Shown here piece by piece: positions 16,176-26,822 of a stretch of DNA of 64,000 bases. The stretch spans positions 1 through 64,000 of the forward strand of contig DAHVAL010000001.1 in NCBI GenBank assembly GCA_027314645.1. The letters run 5' to 3'. Within the stretch, counting starts at the first letter, position 1, and each line of letters opens with the position of its first letter. A model generated the notes under the pieces. It saw only the letters and a list, made by a program, of their open reading frames with translations. It did no database searches and had not been told where the DNA came from. Source of the stretch: Nitrospirota bacterium. GTDB taxonomy: Bacteria > Nitrospirota > Leptospirillia > Leptospirillales > Leptospirillaceae. The translations under genes were made by a program, and so were the position numbers.

Positions 16176-17140
16176 TGCGGGCGGTCGTTCTTCGGGTGTC
16201 CCATATGGGTCTGGTCCTTTTGGGTATCGTCTTCCTGTCTTTCGTGATGATGGATTTTGCTCCGGGGGACTTTTTGTCCCAGATGGCCATGAATCCTCAG
16301 ATCTCCCCTCGTGTCATCGCCTCCCTCAAGGAGCAGTATGGGCTGGGGCTTCCCTTCTTCGAGCAGTTCCTGCATTGGGCCCGGGCCCTTCTCCACGGGG
16401 ACATGGGGTACTCCTTCTCCTATCATGTTCCTGTATCGACGTTGATCGGAGAGCGTGTTCCCATGACTCTCCTTTTGACAGCCACGGCTGTGTTGATTTC
16501 CTGGGGAACGGCGCTTCCCCTGGCCGTTTTCGGAGCGCGCCGCGCGGGAGGGCTGTTCGACCGATCCCTGCTCTCCTTTTCCTACCTCTCCATTTCGGTT
16601 CCTTCTTTTTTCCTGGCCCTCCTGGGCCTGCTATTGGCGGAGCGGACCGGCTGGTTCCCCATCGGGGGAGCCCGGTCGGCATTGCCGGCCACGGCCGGAT
16701 CGTGGGATCGGATCGGCGATCTCCTTCATCACCTCATTCTCCCCTCCTTGACTCTGGCCCTTGGAAGCTTCGGAGTTCTCTACCGTCTCATGCGGTCGTC
16801 GGTGATCGAGGTGATCTCCCAGCCTTTCATGACCGCGGCCAGAGGCCGGGGATTAAGAGACAGGCTCATTTTCTGGAGATATCTGTTCCGGAATGCGGTG
16901 AATCCCCTCGTCACCCTTTTCGGGATGGAGCTTGGAGGGCTTCTCTCGGGCGCGGCCTTCACCGAGATGATCTTCGGATGGCCGGGAATGGGACGCCTCA
17001 TGCTCCATGCCGTCATGACCCGGGACCTTTACCTGGTCATGGGCGGGGTGCTGATGGGGGCGATCCTTCTACTCCTGGGCAACCTTCTGGCGGATCTTTT
17101 GCTGTACCTCCTTGACCCGCGAGTGAGAGAAGGAACATGA
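16172..17140 (+). CDS. ABC transporter permease, DppB/OppB type
   Basis: A 322-residue inner-membrane permease. The ATG at 16172 overlaps the previous stop (ATGA), which is preferred over a longer frame that lies inside the preceding gene. The N-terminus has the family first helix (LVLLGIVFLSFVMMDFAPGD). The binding-protein-dependent transport motif around TAARGRGLRDRLIFWRYLFR is the EAA loop that docks the ATPase. About six transmembrane segments follow the DppB order and FGWPGMGRLM is characteristic. Co-translated with its neighbours. Confidence 0.92.
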   Translation: MMRAVVLRVSHMGLVLLGIVFLSFVMMDFAPGDFLSQMAMNPQISPRVIASLKEQYGLGLPFFEQFLHWARALLHGDMGYSFSYHVPVSTLIGERVPMTLLLTATAVLISWGTALPLAVFGARRAGGLFDRSLLSFSYLSISVPSFFLALLGLLLAERTGWFPIGGARSALPATAGSWDRIGDLLHHLILPSLTLALGSFGVLYRLMRSSVIEVISQPFMTAARGRGLRDRLIFWRYLFRNAVNPLVTLFGMELGGLLSGAAFTEMIFGWPGMGRLMLHAVMTRDLYLVMGGVLMGAILLLLGNLLADLLLYLLDPRVREGT

Positions 17141-18177
17141 AGACGCGGGCGGGAGCATTCGTGAAGACCGTGGGCATGGCGGGTGTCCTGCTCCTTGTTC
17201 TGGGGGCCACCAGCCTGTTTGCAGAATTTCTGGCGCCCTACCGTTACGATTCGGTCCGGTTCGACCTCCCCTATGCCCCCGCGGTCATTCCTGTGTGGAG
17301 CCATGGAAGGTTCTGGGTTCCGATTCTTGAGATGACCGACTCCGAACGGAGGCGCTATTCTCCTTCAGGAAAAAGGGTTCCCCTCCACCTTTTCTGTCAG
17401 GGAGAGTCCTATCGGATGTGGGGGGTGATCCATTCTTCGCGGCATCTTTTCTGCGCCGAAGCTCCCGGACGCATCTATCTCATGGGGGCCGACCTGTTCG
17501 GCCGGGACCTGTTTTCCCGGCTGCTCTATGGAATGCGATTCTCTTTCCTGCTCTCTCTCATCGGAGTCGCGATCTCGTTTTCGATCGGAACGATCGTAGG
17601 ACTGGTGGCGGGGTATGCCGGAGGATGGGTGGACCGTCTCTTGATGCGGCTGTCGGAAATCGTGATGGCCGTCCCGGGGCTCTATCTCCTGATGGGACTT
17701 CGGTCCATCGTTCCATTCGGTGTGTCGAGCACAACGATCACCCTCATTATCACCGGGTCGCTCAGCCTGATCGGATGGGCTTCCCTTTCCCGCGTCGTCC
17801 GCGGACTCGTCATGTCCCTGTCCGGCCAGGATTTCGTCCTCGCCGCCGTGGCGTCAGGGGCCTCGCCGGCCCGGGTCATATTCCTCCATCTCCTTCCGAA
17901 CATGCGGTACTACCTCCTGATCAGCGTCACCCTGTCGATTCCGGCCTTCATTGTGGGAGAGGCGGGTCTCTCATTTTTGGGTCTGGGCCTCTCCGAACCC
18001 CATCCGAGCCTTGGGAACATTCTCTCGGAAAGTCAGTCGCTTGAAACCATGAACAGCGCCCCGTGGCTTTTGGGATCGGGAATCCTCATTGTCATTTTAG
18101 TGGTGCTTTTCAATCGTCTGGGGGATGTCCTCCGGGAGGCGGGCGAAGGGGGCCCGGGGGGGGATCGGAAGACGTGA
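17137..18177 (+). CDS. ABC transporter permease, DppC/OppC type
   Basis: A 346-residue partner of the preceding permease, with ATG overlapping its stop. N-terminal helix, then a long periplasmic insertion (about residues 35-120), then the DppC core with MGADLFGRDLFSRLLYGMRFS, the EAA loop near FVLAAVASGASPARVIFLHLLPN and GEAGLSFLGLGLSEPHPSLG. All are diagnostic for DppC/OppC. The periplasmic insertion is larger than usual. The final stop overlaps a GTG in the next gene, suggesting continued coupling. Confidence 0.92.
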   Translation: MKTRAGAFVKTVGMAGVLLLVLGATSLFAEFLAPYRYDSVRFDLPYAPAVIPVWSHGRFWVPILEMTDSERRRYSPSGKRVPLHLFCQGESYRMWGVIHSSRHLFCAEAPGRIYLMGADLFGRDLFSRLLYGMRFSFLLSLIGVAISFSIGTIVGLVAGYAGGWVDRLLMRLSEIVMAVPGLYLLMGLRSIVPFGVSSTTITLIITGSLSLIGWASLSRVVRGLVMSLSGQDFVLAAVASGASPARVIFLHLLPNMRYYLLISVTLSIPAFIVGEAGLSFLGLGLSEPHPSLGNILSESQSLETMNSAPWLLGSGILIVILVVLFNRLGDVLREAGEGGPGGDRKT

Positions 18178-18197
18178 CGCAACCAAGTGGAGCAGCG

Positions 18198-18848
18198 ATG
18201 AATCTCAATGATTTTGATCTGGTTCTCTGGGATCTGGACGGGACCCTGGTGGACTCCTGCCTCGATCTCGTGGAGGCCACCAACGTGGCCATGCGGGGAC
18301 TGGGTTATCCCCTCGTCCCTTTCGACCGCTTCTCTCGGATGGTGGGAAAGGGGGTGCGCCATCTCGTCACCCAGGCCCTTCCCCCCAAAACCGATGAGAT
18401 CGTGACGGAGAAGGCGATCGACCTCTTTCTGGAGTGGTACAAGGTCCATCTGGCGGACAATACCCGGTTTTACGATGGGTTGGCCGAGGGGATCCGGCGC
18501 CTTTCCGTGCCCTCAGCAGTTGTTTCGAACAAGCGGGAAGGGCTCTGCCGATCCCTCCTTGAACGCCTGGGGGCCGATACCATGTTCGTGGCCATCGTGG
18601 GGGGAGACACTTACACGGAACGGAAGCCCCACCCCATGCCCATCCTCGAAGTTGTCGGAGCATGGAAGGTTCGTCCTGAAAGGGTTCTCATGGTCGGGGA
18701 CAGCGCCGTGGATATCGAGGCGGGAATGCGCGCGGGAGTGAAGACCTGCGGGGTGTTGTGGGGGTTCGGGGACCCGTCGGAGAATCCCGAATTTACCCCC
18801 CACTTTCTGGCCGCCGCTCCGGAAGAGCTTTTCCTTCCGGAAGGATGA
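18198..18848 (+). CDS. gph: HAD-family phosphatase, phosphoglycolate phosphatase-like
   Basis: A 216-residue HAD hydrolase. Motif I LVLWDLDGTLVDS (nucleophile Asp and general acid Asp), motif II PSAVVSNK, motif III Lys in ERKPHPMP, motif IV VLMVGDSAVDIEAG. The helical cap is of the Gph type. It dephosphorylates 2-phosphoglycolate or similar small phosphates; specificity is inferred. The ATG at 18198 has GGAGCAGC in front; a GTG at 18174 overlapping the previous stop is an alternative. Its last 56 bp overlap the 3' end of a convergent gene. Confidence 0.85.
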   Translation: MNLNDFDLVLWDLDGTLVDSCLDLVEATNVAMRGLGYPLVPFDRFSRMVGKGVRHLVTQALPPKTDEIVTEKAIDLFLEWYKVHLADNTRFYDGLAEGIRRLSVPSAVVSNKREGLCRSLLERLGADTMFVAIVGGDTYTERKPHPMPILEVVGAWKVRPERVLMVGDSAVDIEAGMRAGVKTCGVLWGFGDPSENPEFTPHFLAAAPEELFLPEG

Positions 18849-19305
18849 CGGTATGGGAGAGAAGCGAAAGGGTCGCCCCGAGAAGCCCCAGAAGAAGGAT
18901 CACGTTGATGATGAAGGTGATGCGGTGGGCGGTTGCGAAGGCCGCTGCCCGGGACGGGTCCCCTGGCATGAGGTCGTGGAGGCGCTTCAATTCGAGCGCA
19001 TGAGGGCCTAGGTAAAGTGCCAGCGCCCCGGCCAGGAAAAGTCCTCCGGCCCATCCCCAGAGAAGGGGTTTTGTTTGGCGTGAGGAGAGTCTCGAAAGGA
19101 TGCCGAGAAGGATCACCTCGACGAGGGCGCCGGTAAAAAGCAGGTGAAAGTACCCTGGAAAAAGCGCGGACACTGTCTCTCCTGCTTTCTGGACCCCCAG
19201 GCGCGCGAAGAGGGTTGGTGCGACGAAAAGCGTCATGAGAAGAGAACCCCCCGTCAAAAAAACCAGAAGATATCCATAAACCAGCCAGAGGATGCGGGGA
19301 ATCAT
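18793..19305 (-). CDS. DUF4149-like four-helix membrane protein
   Basis: A 170-residue membrane protein. Start ATG at 19303-19305; a longer frame to 19386 lacks a start signal. Four predicted transmembrane helices include LVYGYLLVFLTGGSLLMTLF, the segment around LFTGALVEVILLGIL and a final FIINVILLLGLLGATLSLL. The motif VAPTLFARLG and the loop FATAHRITFIINV are typical of the DUF4149/TMEM205-like family. The biochemical role is unknown. Its 3' end overlaps the 3' end of gph on the other strand by 56 bp, an unusual convergent arrangement. Confidence 0.75.
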   Translation of the reverse strand: MIPRILWLVYGYLLVFLTGGSLLMTLFVAPTLFARLGVQKAGETVSALFPGYFHLLFTGALVEVILLGILSRLSSRQTKPLLWGWAGGLFLAGALALYLGPHALELKRLHDLMPGDPSRAAAFATAHRITFIINVILLLGLLGATLSLLSHTVILPEGKALPERRPESGG

Positions 19306-19782
19306 TGTTTGTCCTTGGGTAAGAGGGGGCCCCCTCTGTCGGGAGGGTCTCTCTTCAGGGTACACCGGCTCCCAGGGCAAAGCCAAGGTGGGGGAATGGG
19401 GGGCTCCTCCGGCCTCCCTCCCGACACGCGGGACAGTGAACCCGGAGTCGCGACTCCCCCAATCCTCTCTTCGTGTTTTCTTGTCCGGCTGTTTCTCTTT
19501 GATTTTTCCTCCTCTCTCACCTTTTCAAGACATTCTCCTGTTCTCCCCAAATCGGTTTCGATGTTGGGGGACAAGGGGGGATCCTTGAAAAAGAGGGGGG
19601 GCCCTTCCTGAACGCACGGTGCCTAAGGGTGCGTCTTTGAAGGCGGCGAAGGTCTTCTTCGGCACTTGAAGATTTACTAGAATCGGGCTATTATAAAAAA
19701 GATATGCATTTTTAATGAACTTGATTGTAGAATCGCGATCGTTACTCTCCTGACAAGCTCTCTTAAGCCTGAAGGTTTTCTC
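19306..19782. other. Long intergenic region before the ATP synthase operon
   Basis: 477 bp with no convincing gene; short open frames on both strands are proline/serine-rich shadows. A 6-bp hairpin ACGCAC/GTGCGT occurs near 19612-19634. A good promoter lies at 19666-19694, leaving about 80 bp of leader before the first ATP-synthase gene. The first 300 bp show GC-rich low complexity but no recognisable RNA. Confidence 0.5.
19666..19694 (+). promoter_or_regulatory. Sigma-70-type promoter of the atp operon
   Basis: TTGAAG (19666-19671), a 17-bp spacer, TATTAT (19689-19694). It is the only strong promoter-like sequence in the 477-bp gap before the nine-gene ATP synthase operon. Confidence 0.65.
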
Positions 19783-20010
19783 ATGGGTCAGAAAAACCGG
19801 GGCGGCTGGTTCATTGCGAGAATCGGGTTTGAACTAGTGGCGGTCACCTTCACCTGTGCGGCCATTGGATACTACCTGGATTCCATTCTCAAAATGAGGA
19901 TATTCCCGGCGATCTCCCTTGTCGGGCTTGTGGTCGGAGGCGTCACAGGATTCTGGCTCGTGTACAAGGAAGTGAGCCAGTGGATCGACGATGACAATCG
20001 GCGCGACTGA
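19783..20010 (+). CDS. AtpZ/AtpI-type ATP synthase assembly protein
   Basis: A 75-residue protein with two transmembrane helices (ELVAVTFTCAAIGYYLDS and SLVGLVVGGVTGFWLVYKEV). The layout G-Y-x-L-D then G-x-x-x-G-F-W-x-V-Y-K-E matches the small AtpZ/AtpI family, which precedes atpB in many bacteria and helps c-ring assembly or ion supply. First gene of the operon, 48 bp before atpB. Confidence 0.8.
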   Translation: MGQKNRGGWFIARIGFELVAVTFTCAAIGYYLDSILKMRIFPAISLVGLVVGGVTGFWLVYKEVSQWIDDDNRRD

Positions 20011-20058
20011 TCCAAAGGTCCTCGTATTCCGGTCCAAGACCCGACATTGGAGGCATGA

Positions 20059-20793
20059 TTGCAAGGCAATCCCCTTGAGGAATTCTTCCTTCACCCCATT
20101 CTGAGGCTGACGCTCCTGGGGTACGATATCTCCGTGACCCAGGCGGTCGTGTCCCTGTGGCTGATCGTCGGTCTGACGGCCTTCGCGAGCGTTTATTTTG
20201 TCAGGGCGGCGTCCCTTGTCCCGGGTCGCTTCCAAACTTCGGTTGAAATGCTGTTCGAAACGTTGACCGGTGTCGTGGACGAAAATGTTGGGCCGGAAAA
20301 CCGGAAAATGTTCCTTCTTCCAATCTTCACCTTGTTCCTCTTTGTGTTTCTCAGCAATTTTCTCGGGTTAATTCCCGGCGTCTACACCATCACCTCCCAG
20401 ATCATCGTCACGGGGGTATTGGCGGTGACCGTCTATCTCATCAGCCTCCTGATCGGATTCGCCAAGCACGGGGTCAAGTTCCTTTCCATCCTCGTCCCTG
20501 AGGGAGTCCCCGGATGGATGCTTCCTCTTGTCGTCCCGATCGAAATCATTTCCCAATTGGCCCGGCCTCTTTCTCTGGCCGTTCGTCTTTTTGCCAACAT
20601 GACCGCCGGACACACGATCCTCTTCGTCCTTTTCACGCTGACAACCTCTCTGGCAATCTACCTCAAATGGCTGCCGTTTTCGATCTCGGTTGTCCTGTAT
20701 CTGCTGGAAGTCCTGGTCGCCTTTATCCAGGCTTATATCTTCGCCGTGCTCTCGGCAGTTTATCTGGGGCAGGCGATCAAATTGAATCATTAA
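20059..20793 (+). CDS. atpB: ATP synthase F0 subunit a
   Basis: Proton-channel subunit in the inner membrane. It has 244 residues from a TTG start (20059) with TTGGAGGCATGA in front; the ATG at 20055 is in another frame. Five or more transmembrane helices. The essential arginine lies in RPLSLAVRLFANMTAGHT, and the last helix holds FIQAYIFAVLSAVYLGQAI. Normal length. The overall gene order in this operon is I/Z-a-c-b-delta-alpha-gamma-beta-epsilon. Confidence 0.96.
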   Translation: MQGNPLEEFFLHPILRLTLLGYDISVTQAVVSLWLIVGLTAFASVYFVRAASLVPGRFQTSVEMLFETLTGVVDENVGPENRKMFLLPIFTLFLFVFLSNFLGLIPGVYTITSQIIVTGVLAVTVYLISLLIGFAKHGVKFLSILVPEGVPGWMLPLVVPIEIISQLARPLSLAVRLFANMTAGHTILFVLFTLTTSLAIYLKWLPFSISVVLYLLEVLVAFIQAYIFAVLSAVYLGQAIKLNH

Positions 20794-20830
20794 CGACCGC
20801 GTTTCTTCACTTATCAGGAGGTTCTTTTTC

Positions 20831-21061
20831 ATGGATGTGCATGCAGCAGCTTTGATCGGTATGGGTGCGGCCGCTATCGGCGTTGCCGGATCGGGAGCCG
20901 GAATCGGCTATATCTTTGGGAAGATGATCGAGGCCGTTGCGCGGCAACCCGAGATCGAAGGGCGCGTCTCCAAGTATATGTGGCTCGGTTTCGCCCTTTC
21001 CGAAGCGGTTGCCCTTTATGCGCTGGTGATCGCCTTTATCATCATGGGTCTTAGAAAGTAG
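20831..21061 (+). CDS. atpE: ATP synthase F0 subunit c
   Basis: 76-residue rotor-ring proteolipid. Two helices connected by the polar loop ARQPEIEGR. The ion-carrying acid is Glu58 in LSEAVALYALV. The Gln and Ser/Thr ligands typical of sodium-type rings are not seen, so proton coupling is expected, as suits a strongly acid-stressed cell. The glycine-rich first helix (GVAGSGAGIGYIFG) is typical. The start has AGGAGGTTCTTTTTC upstream, the strongest ribosome-binding site in the operon, in keeping with multiple copies per complex. Confidence 0.97.
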   Translation: MDVHAAALIGMGAAAIGVAGSGAGIGYIFGKMIEAVARQPEIEGRVSKYMWLGFALSEAVALYALVIAFIIMGLRK

Positions 21062-21151
21062 ACCATTTTCGGGTCCGGTCCCAGGCAATTTTCGGGCTAA
21101 ACCAAGCCGCAATGCCGGGTCGGCCCCCCCAAGGAACCGAAGGATGGAACC

Positions 21152-21658
21152 ATGCCCCAGTTTGATACGAAGTTTTTCCCGTCCCTTGTCTTTTGGTCGG
21201 TCGTCTCTTTTGTCCTGATGCTTCTCATCATCGGGAAGTATCTCTATCCCGCGATGGTTCGTATTCTCGAGGAGCGTCGGACCAAGGTCTCCTCCGATTT
21301 CGAGGCGGCCAGGGTCAATCGGGAGGAGTCCGAGCGTCTGCTGGCCGAACAGAAAGCCCTGCTTGATAAGGCCCGAACTCAGGCCGATGCCATGATCCGG
21401 CAAGCTGAAGAGATGGCCCAAACCCTTCGCGCGGAGCGCGAGAGGGACCTGGCCCAATCGATCAAGGCCGAGATGGAGAAGGCGACGGCCCAGATCGTGG
21501 CCGACCGTGAGAAGATGAAGTCCGAACTCCGCAAGGAAACGGTCACGATCATTGTCAGGAGCCTTGAAACTCTTTTGGAAGAAAACCTTTCCGACACCCA
21601 GAAGGTTCTCTACATCAACAAGGCCATGAAGGCTCTCGATGATCGGAAGGCGGGATAA
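21152..21658 (+). CDS. atpF: ATP synthase F0 subunit b
   Basis: 168-residue peripheral-stalk subunit: an N-terminal transmembrane helix (FWSVVSFVLMLLIIGKYLYP) followed by a long charged helix rich in Glu/Lys/Arg/Ala that dimerises. Only one b gene is present, with no b' partner. Start ATG at 21152. The stop is immediately followed by the start of atpH with no gap. Confidence 0.93.
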   Translation: MPQFDTKFFPSLVFWSVVSFVLMLLIIGKYLYPAMVRILEERRTKVSSDFEAARVNREESERLLAEQKALLDKARTQADAMIRQAEEMAQTLRAERERDLAQSIKAEMEKATAQIVADREKMKSELRKETVTIIVRSLETLLEENLSDTQKVLYINKAMKALDDRKAG

Positions 21659-22270
21659 ATGGGTCGCCGCATAGACGAACGATTCCAGAAAAAGTGGGCG
21701 GCAGCGATTTCCTCGACTGTAGGGACCGACGAAGGACGGCTCGACCGGTGGATCGCGGTCTTCGATTTGATGGACGCCGTCCGAAAGGTCCGTCCGGCCA
21801 GAAGCTTTGCTCTCGACGGCCGCTATTCCCTCCAGGATAAGGCCGCCTTTTTTTCGGCGTTTCTTTCTCAATCATTGGGACCGCGTGTACCGGAAGAAGT
21901 GGAGATCTTTCTTCGTCCCTTGCTCGAGAGGGATCTGTGGTCGGCAATCGCCTTCCTTTGGAAGGAGGTTCTCGCCCGATTCGACGAAGAAGCGGGAAGG
22001 GTCGTGGTGGAGATCCACTCCTCCGCTCCTTTGTCCTCCGAGCAACAGACCAAAATCCTTGAACGGCTTCTCCACTTTGTCAATGAGAGTCCGGAAAGGG
22101 ACCTGGGCAGGAAGAGTGCTTCCGGAAGGCGCCTTTCGGTCAAGCCGTTCTGGCTGGTCCAGCCTGAACTCATCGCCGGCCTCGAAATCCGCATTGGATC
22201 CCGTGTATGGGATGCAAGCCTTTCGGCGCGGATCCGCGAGCTTGGACGCCAGCTTTTAAAAACGGCCTGA
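21659..22270 (+). CDS. atpH: ATP synthase F1 subunit delta
   Basis: A 203-residue protein in the atpH position between b and alpha. The C-terminal part matches the delta/OSCP family: [19 protein letters not shown] and then [21 protein letters not shown]. It connects F1 to the b stalk. The N-terminal half is divergent, as is usual in this subunit. Its ATG abuts the atpF stop, indicating coupling. Confidence 0.92.
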   Translation: MGRRIDERFQKKWAAAISSTVGTDEGRLDRWIAVFDLMDAVRKVRPARSFALDGRYSLQDKAAFFSAFLSQSLGPRVPEEVEIFLRPLLERDLWSAIAFLWKEVLARFDEEAGRVVVEIHSSAPLSSEQQTKILERLLHFVNESPERDLGRKSASGRRLSVKPFWLVQPELIAGLEIRIGSRVWDASLSARIRELGRQLLKTA

Positions 22271-22344
22271 CATTCCCGAGGGGGAATGACGGGCGAAGGA
22301 TAAAGGCCCGCATGGCGGGCCCATACATTCGATACGAGGGAGCC

Positions 22345-23847
22345 TTGAAAAGTTCAGAGATCACAGAAAACCTGATGAAGAACCTGGGAAGCTTCAAAGG
22401 CGGAGTGGAAACATCCGACCGAGGAACCATCCTCACCTCCGGAGACGGCATTCTTCGTCTTTCCGGCCTGGAAAAGGCGATGTATGGAGAAATGCTCGAG
22501 ATCCTCAAGGGAGGGACGGCACTGGTCCTGAATCTTGAGGAGAATGAAATCGGGGCGGTGATTCTCGAGGGGGGCGAAAATGCCGTCGTCGGGGATGAAG
22601 TCCGGACCACCGGAAAGATCATGGAAGTCCCGGTCGGCCCTGGCTTGGTGGGACGGGTGGTCAACCCGATGGGCGAACCCCTCGATGGGAAAGGCTCCAT
22701 CAAGGCCGAGATGTCCTCTCCCATCGAAAAGATCGCTCCCGGCGTCTCCACCAGGAAGTCTGTCTCCGTTCCTCTCCAGACCGGAGTCAAGGCCATCGAC
22801 GCCATGATTCCCATCGGGCGCGGCCAGCGGGAACTCATCATCGGGGACCGTCAGACAGGGAAAACCACCATTGCCCTCGATACGATCATCAACCAGAAGG
22901 GCAATAACGTGATCTGCATTTACGTCGCGATCGGCCAAAAGGCCTCAAGCATCGTGAATGTGGTCCGGACCCTGGAAAAGCATGGGGCAATGGAATACAC
23001 CATTGTCATTTTGGCTTCCGCCGCCGAATCCGCAGCCCTCCAATATATCGCTCCATACGCCGGATGCGCGATGGGCGAATATTTCCGGGATCGCGGAATG
23101 GACGCCCTCATCGTGTACGATGATCTCACCAAGCATGCGTGGGCCTACCGTCAAATGTCCTTGCTTCTTCGACGCCCTCCCGGCCGCGAAGCCTATCCCG
23201 GAGATGTGTTCTACCTTCATTCCCGTCTACTGGAACGGGCGGCCCGTTTGAATGAAAAGCATGGAGGGGGATCTCTGACAGCCCTTCCCATCATTGAAAC
23301 CCAAGCCGGCGATGTGTCCGCATTCGTGCCGACGAACGTGATTTCCATTACCGACGGGCAAATCTATCTTGAGACCGACCTGTTCTATTCCGGCATCCGG
23401 CCCGCCATCAATCCGGGAATTTCCGTGTCCCGCGTTGGAGGTGCGGCTCAGATCAAGGCCATGAAGCAAGTTGCCGGAAAGATGCGGCTTGAGATGGCCC
23501 AATTCAGAGAGCTGGCGGCTTTCGCCCAATTCGCCTCCGATCTCGACAAGACCACCCGGGATCAGATCGAGCGGGGTCTCCGCCTCACCGAAATTTTAAA
23601 GCAGGGCCATTACAACCCCATCCCGGTGGAAAAGCAAATTGGGATCATCTTCGCCGCCACCAACGGATTTCTGGACGGGATCAAGCCTGACCGGATCGGA
23701 ATCTTCGAAAAAGAGTTCTATCTTTATCTGGACAGTCGTCAGGCGAATCTTCTCCAGACGATCCGGCAGGAAAAGAGCCTTTCCGACGCGACCATCGCAA
23801 CCCTCAAGGCGGCATTGACAGAATTCGTCACCGCCTTCAAGGGTTAG
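22345..23847 (+). CDS. atpA: ATP synthase F1 subunit alpha
   Basis: 500 residues from a TTG start at 22345, preceded by CGAGGGAGCC; this gives the usual length and the typical N-terminus [16 protein letters not shown]. The longer in-frame extension to 22207 overlaps atpH and is rejected. Walker A reads GDRQTGKTT; the alpha signature [17 protein letters not shown] is present. Non-catalytic nucleotide-binding subunit of F1. Confidence 0.96.
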   Translation: MKSSEITENLMKNLGSFKGGVETSDRGTILTSGDGILRLSGLEKAMYGEMLEILKGGTALVLNLEENEIGAVILEGGENAVVGDEVRTTGKIMEVPVGPGLVGRVVNPMGEPLDGKGSIKAEMSSPIEKIAPGVSTRKSVSVPLQTGVKAIDAMIPIGRGQRELIIGDRQTGKTTIALDTIINQKGNNVICIYVAIGQKASSIVNVVRTLEKHGAMEYTIVILASAAESAALQYIAPYAGCAMGEYFRDRGMDALIVYDDLTKHAWAYRQMSLLLRRPPGREAYPGDVFYLHSRLLERAARLNEKHGGGSLTALPIIETQAGDVSAFVPTNVISITDGQIYLETDLFYSGIRPAINPGISVSRVGGAAQIKAMKQVAGKMRLEMAQFRELAAFAQFASDLDKTTRDQIERGLRLTEILKQGHYNPIPVEKQIGIIFAATNGFLDGIKPDRIGIFEKEFYLYLDSRQANLLQTIRQEKSLSDATIATLKAALTEFVTAFKG

Positions 23848-23851
23848 ACCC

Positions 23852-24730
23852 ATGCCCTCCCTCCGGTCGATTCGCGGCCGAATCAAATCGGTCAAGAATA
23901 CACGCCAGATCACAAAAGCCATGGAAATGGTGGCCTCGGCAAAAATGCGAAAAGCCCAGATGCGGGTGCGCGATACACGGCCTTATGCGGAAAAAATCCT
24001 TGAGCTGATGAAGCGCCTTTCGGCGATCGAATCGAACATCCCAAATATTTTTTTCAAGACCCGGCCCGTCACTACCATCGGAATCATCCTGGTGTCCACC
24101 GACCGTGGGTTGTGCGGACCGATCAATTTCAATGTTTTTCGGCAGGTTTTCCGGTTCATGGCCGATCGTCCAGGAGTTCGGTTCGAATTTGTCGTCATCG
24201 GGAAGAAAGGGCAGGACTTCCTTCGCAGGAGCGGGCTCAAGGGGATTGGGTCCATCTCCGGGATCAAGGACCGGGGAGAGATCGAGGAGATTCTGCCGGC
24301 AACCCAGGTGGCGATCGAGGAATTCCAGAAGGAGCGCTGGGACGAAGTCTGGATTTTTTACACCCACTTCGAATCTACCTTGTCCCAGAAGCCGAAGATG
24401 CAAAAGCTCCTGCCGATCGGCTCCGACTTGGGGGACGGAAAAACCAATGCCGCCTCCCCCTTTTTAGGGGAGTATCTCTATGAGCCGGATACAAAGGACA
24501 TCCTGGAGGTTCTTGTTCCGAGGTATTTCGAATCGATCGTCTTTCAGCGGGTGATGGAAAATTTTGCGAGCGAATACAGCGCCCGGATGATGGCAATGCG
24601 GAACGCGACATCCAACGCGAAGGAAGTGATCTACCAGATGACACTGGTTTACAACAAGCTTCGGCAGGCGGCAATCACGCGGGAAATCTCGGAGATCGCT
24701 TCCGGGGCCGATGCGGTTCAGCAAGGATAG
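23852..24730 (+). CDS. atpG: ATP synthase F1 subunit gamma
   Basis: 292-residue rotor shaft. N-terminal helix RSIRGRIKSVKNTRQITKAM, the conserved TDRGLCGPIN, and C-terminal SEYSARMMAMRNATSNAKEV and NKLRQAAITREISEI, which fit into the alpha-beta hexamer. Normal length. It begins 4 bp after atpA; about 105 bp separate it from atpD. Confidence 0.96.
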   Translation: MPSLRSIRGRIKSVKNTRQITKAMEMVASAKMRKAQMRVRDTRPYAEKILELMKRLSAIESNIPNIFFKTRPVTTIGIILVSTDRGLCGPINFNVFRQVFRFMADRPGVRFEFVVIGKKGQDFLRRSGLKGIGSISGIKDRGEIEEILPATQVAIEEFQKERWDEVWIFYTHFESTLSQKPKMQKLLPIGSDLGDGKTNAASPFLGEYLYEPDTKDILEVLVPRYFESIVFQRVMENFASEYSARMMAMRNATSNAKEVIYQMTLVYNKLRQAAITREISEIASGADAVQQG

Positions 24731-24784
24731 TCCCAGCACCCGAGAGGTTTGGGGGAGGGATCTCCCCGCTCGGAAAAATAATGA

Positions 24785-26224
<1,440 letters not shown>

Positions 26225-26227
26225 AAC

Positions 26228-26686
26228 ATGGGGTTCATTCTTTCCCTGGTCACACAGGAACGGGAACTCATTTCCGAAGAAGTGGACTTCATCAAGGCCA
26301 ATGGGGTGGATGGCGAGTTCGGGGTCCTGCCTGGCCATACCCCCTTCATCACCTTGCTTGATCCGGGAGAACTCGTGGTTCGCAAGGGGGACTCCCTTTA
26401 TGCGTATTACGTGAGCGGGGGCGTGGCCGAAGTTCTTCCAAAATCGGTGGTCATCCTCGCCAATACCGTCGAGCGGGAAGATGAAATCGACGAGCAGATG
26501 GCCAGAAAGGCTCGCCACAATGCTGAAGAAGCCTTGAAACAGCCGATTACCGAAAGCGAACGACAGACCTACCTTCTCGACCTCAAACGCGAAACCGTGC
26601 GGCTTTCCATCGTCGCCCGTCGCCGCTCCGGGCAACACCCGGGCCAGCTTACAGAAGAAGACGGAGGCGGTCCCTTCCATATCTAG
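26228..26686 (+). CDS. atpC: ATP synthase F1 subunit epsilon
   Basis: 152-residue subunit with N-terminal beta-sandwich (EFGVLPGHTPFITLLDPGEL, the family signature) and a helical C-terminal regulatory part. The tail after residue 130 is Gly/His-rich and longer than the common 135-140 residues. Last gene of the operon, 3 bp after atpD; a GC hairpin spans its stop codon. Confidence 0.95.
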   Translation: MGFILSLVTQERELISEEVDFIKANGVDGEFGVLPGHTPFITLLDPGELVVRKGDSLYAYYVSGGVAEVLPKSVVILANTVEREDEIDEQMARKARHNAEEALKQPITESERQTYLLDLKRETVRLSIVARRRSGQHPGQLTEEDGGGPFHI

Positions 26687-26703
26687 GGGCCTCCCGCCTT
26701 TTA
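26663..26703 (+). terminator. Possible terminator of the atp operon
   Basis: GGAGGC (26663-26668) pairs with GCCTCC (26689-26694); CGCCTTTTA follows. The 20-nt loop includes the atpC stop codon, so the assignment is tentative. Confidence 0.4.
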
Positions 26704-26768
26704 CCTCCTTGTCGTCTCCTTCTTTCCCTCTTTCAAATGCGCTCCCACTCTTGGATTGATGCGGAAAA

Positions 26769-26797
26769 TTGGTCTTTTCCGGGGATTCTGGTAGGAT
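26769..26797 (+). promoter_or_regulatory. Sigma-70-type promoter ahead of the glgC block
   Basis: TTGGTC (26769-26774), a 17-bp spacer, TAGGAT (26792-26797). It lies between atpC and the small membrane gene that leads the glucan cluster, and fixes the start of that gene downstream at 26823. Confidence 0.5.
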
Positions 26798-26822
26798 TGA
26801 CACGAAGGGGAGGCGGGGCCGC

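Noticed and set aside
22207-22344. Extended N-terminus of AtpA
   Set aside because: Overlaps atpH, and the extra residues are not AtpA-like; the TTG at 22345 has a good ribosome-binding site and gives the standard length.
22354-22938. Minus-strand frames across atpA and other ATP synthase genes
   Set aside because: GC-driven antisense shadows; no conserved motif.
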